DNA from: Phaeodactylibacter sp.
Lineage (GTDB): Bacteria; Bacteroidota; Bacteroidia; Chitinophagales; Saprospiraceae
Assembly (NCBI RefSeq): GCF_022763345.1
Contig: NZ_JALEGS010000025.1
Location: 1-64,000 of the forward strand
Reading direction: 5' to 3'
DNA length: 64,000 bases
Of the stretch, positions 62,377 through 64,000 are shown one piece after another. Position 1 is the stretch's first letter; each line of letters starts with the position of its first letter. A program made the position numbers and the translations under genes. Under the pieces are notes generated by a model. The model was given only the letters and a program-made list of their open reading frames with translations, had not been told where the DNA came from and ran no database searches.

Positions 62377-63051
62377 ATGAAGGTTTTACTTATCGGAGCT
62401 GAATCCTCCTCCCGATTGGCATTGCAACGATACCTCAAAAGGCAGGGATTGGAAGGGCAAACGGTTGCTCAGCCAAAGGCCGCTGTACAGAAAGTGCTAC
62501 AGGTGGAGTTCGATGCGGTAGTGATAACAGAGCCGCTCGAAAAAGGCAATGCAATGCGCCTGGGGCAGTTGCTCAGGCAGCAGGAGATGCAGGGCGGGCT
62601 GTTGTTGCTCACCCCCGCTACCCTACCCGCTTACCGGATTGAGGCACTGGAATCGGGCTATGATGATGTCCTCTCTCTGCCTTATGACTTAGCCGAAGCC
62701 TACGCTCGACTCAAAGCCATCGTACGCCGCCGTACCGGGCTGTATCAGCGGGAGCTCCGGCTGGAGGACCTGGTCATCCGGCCTGACGAAGCCACTGTGT
62801 GGATTGGCGGGCAACGCCTGGAACTCACCAAAAAGGAGTTTAATATCCTGTTTTTCCTGGCCCGCAACCGCAACCGCGTAATCAGCAAAGACCAATTGAT
62901 TGACTACCTTTGGGGCGAAGAGGCAGAAGATATAGATGGGTATGATTTTCTGTACGCTCACCTGAAGAACCTCCGCCGGAAACTGAAGGCGCTGGGCGCA
63001 GAGGGCCTCATCGAAACCCTCTACGGTATGGGCTACATCCTACGGTCCTGA
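62377..63051 (+). CDS. Atypical OmpR-family response regulator (degenerate receiver)
   Basis: The protein is 224 residues. The C-terminal winged helix is normal (LELTKKEFNILFFLARNRNRVISKDQLIDYLW; LKNLRRKLKALG). The receiver domain has lost its key residues: the acidic pair after strand 1 (LLIGAESSS), the phospho-Asp (FDAVVITEP has Thr) and the Lys (SLPYDLAE has Leu). It therefore cannot be phosphorylated in the usual way. No kinase gene is adjacent. Confidence 0.85.
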   Translation: MKVLLIGAESSSRLALQRYLKRQGLEGQTVAQPKAAVQKVLQVEFDAVVITEPLEKGNAMRLGQLLRQQEMQGGLLLLTPATLPAYRIEALESGYDDVLSLPYDLAEAYARLKAIVRRRTGLYQRELRLEDLVIRPDEATVWIGGQRLELTKKEFNILFFLARNRNRVISKDQLIDYLWGEEAEDIDGYDFLYAHLKNLRRKLKALGAEGLIETLYGMGYILRS

Positions 63052-63124
63052 ACAGCCCAAATTTGAAAGATGACTCAACAAGGGCCACTGCCCGCTCGTT
63101 TATTCGAAGTACAACAATCAATAC

Positions 63125-64000
63125 ATGGAAGTCGCAACAAAGAAAATAGAACTCCGCAACCTCACCCTGGATGATTACATCGGCCTGAAAGAGGCCATGA
63201 TCCAAGCCTATTCGGGTGGTGGCGTGACGCACTGGAATAAAAAGGCCATACAAAAACTGCTCAAGGTCTTTCCTGAAGGGCAGCTTTGCGTAGTCGTTGA
63301 CGATAAAGTGGCGGCCTGTGCGCTTTCCATCATCGTCAACTATGACAAGTATGGCGATAAACACACCTACGATCAGATTACCGGTAACGAGACCTTCAAT
63401 ACGCACGATGAAAACGGAGATGTGCTCTACGGCATTGAGCTGTTTGTGCACCCTGAGTTTCGGGGTATGCGCCTGGGGCGGCGGCTGTACGATGCCCGCA
63501 AGGAACTCTGCGAATCACTCAACCTGCGCTCCATCATTGCCGGAGGGCGTATCCCAAAATACCGGGAATATGCCGATGAGCTGACGCCACGGGAGTACAT
63601 CAATCAGGTGAAGATGCGGGAAATCTACGATCCCACCCTGACCTTTCAGCTGTCCAACGATTTCCACGTCCGTAAAATCATTCAAAATTACCTGCCAGAG
63701 GACAAAGCCTCGAAAGAGTATGCCACCCTGCTGGAATGGAACAACATCTACTATCAGGAAGAGGAAAAACTCATCAATGTCCCTAAATCGGATGTGCGTA
63801 TTGGTATCGTACAGTGGCAGATGCGCTTGTTTCCCAACTTTGATGCCCTCATCCGGCAGGTGGAGTACTTCGTGGATGCCGTGAGCGACTATCAGTCCGA
63901 TTTCATCCTCTTCCCGGAGTTTTTCGAAGCGCCCCTTATGGCAGATTACAACCACCTGGGGGAGGCGCGGGCCATTCGGGAGCTGGCCGGGTATACGAAT
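63125..64000 (+). CDS. GNAT acetyltransferase fused to nitrilase (partial, runs off window)
   Basis: The first 292 residues are visible from ATG 63125. Residues 1-210: GNAT fold with the acetyl-CoA loop FRGMRLGRRLYDA (about 115). From about 220: start of a carbon-nitrogen hydrolase domain (VRIGIVQWQMRLFPN; the catalytic Glu in LFPEFFEAP). This fusion is a known family in Bacteroidota. The nitrilase Cys and the C-terminus lie outside the window. Substrate unknown. Confidence 0.88.
   Translation, partial: MEVATKKIELRNLTLDDYIGLKEAMIQAYSGGGVTHWNKKAIQKLLKVFPEGQLCVVVDDKVAACALSIIVNYDKYGDKHTYDQITGNETFNTHDENGDVLYGIELFVHPEFRGMRLGRRLYDARKELCESLNLRSIIAGGRIPKYREYADELTPREYINQVKMREIYDPTLTFQLSNDFHVRKIIQNYLPEDKASKEYATLLEWNNIYYQEEEKLINVPKSDVRIGIVQWQMRLFPNFDALIRQVEYFVDAVSDYQSDFILFPEFFEAPLMADYNHLGEARAIRELAGYTN

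Overview
The window looks like chromosome of a gliding or surface-living Bacteroidota bacterium of the Saprospiria type (Lewinella/Phaeodactylibacter-like). The evidence is: several type IX secretion (T9SS) C-terminal sorting domains, a GldB lipoprotein, a PorT-family barrel, an orphan SusD lipoprotein, a giant adhesin with SprB-type repeats and a gliding-motility-associated C-terminus, and promoters of the Bacteroidota TAnnTTTG type upstream of many genes. Coding density is high. No rRNA, tRNA or CRISPR array was seen.

Layout. 1-8.1 kb: a rearranged, AT-richer accessory block on the minus strand. It has an IS3-type end, three secreted proteins with a shared or similar N-terminal module but different C-termini (one zincin-like, one transglutaminase-like), two unrecognised secreted partners, T9SS sorting-domain fragments, and two 10-base G tracts at truncated-gene junctions. 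8.1-11.1 kb: a BatE-like TPR/SH3 protein and an OstA/LptA-like protein. 11.3-16.4 kb: pheT, a coiled-coil gene, zapA, a possible structured RNA and rny. 16.8-27.6 kb: a T9SS protein, ftcD, a bacterial nitric oxide synthase, an orphan SusD, nadE, a hypothetical gene, an AAA/PD-(D/E)XK gene and upp. 27.7-33.5 kb: a deacetylase-like protein, a four-gene Rab-like GTPase cluster, an envelope protein and lipA. 33.7-40.4 kb: one 2250-residue adhesin with 30 repeats. 41-44.7 kb: an RprXY-like two-component pair and pyrD. 44.7-49.9 kb: palindromic repeat elements, a 34-residue membrane peptide, a second AAA/PD-(D/E)XK gene, two immunity-like genes flanking an orphan toxin tail, and nadC. 49.9-56.5 kb: PorT-like, gldB, dnaX, a Crp/Fnr regulator, ruvX, def and an AraC regulator. 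56.8-64 kb: a T9SS alpha-amylase, an AstE-like deacylase, a small operon (52-residue Lys/Pro-rich peptide, prolyl-hydroxylase-like oxygenase, SET methyltransferase), an atypical response regulator and a GNAT-nitrilase fusion cut by the window end.

How the genes may work together. The housekeeping genes form short operons typical of the phylum. The most interesting groups are: the peptide/hydroxylase/SET operon, which looks like a self-contained protein-modification unit; the Rab-like GTPase with its longin/roadblock-like partner; and two separate toxin/immunity-like loci (1-6.5 kb and 47-48.7 kb). All functional statements are from reading motifs by eye; no database search was possible.
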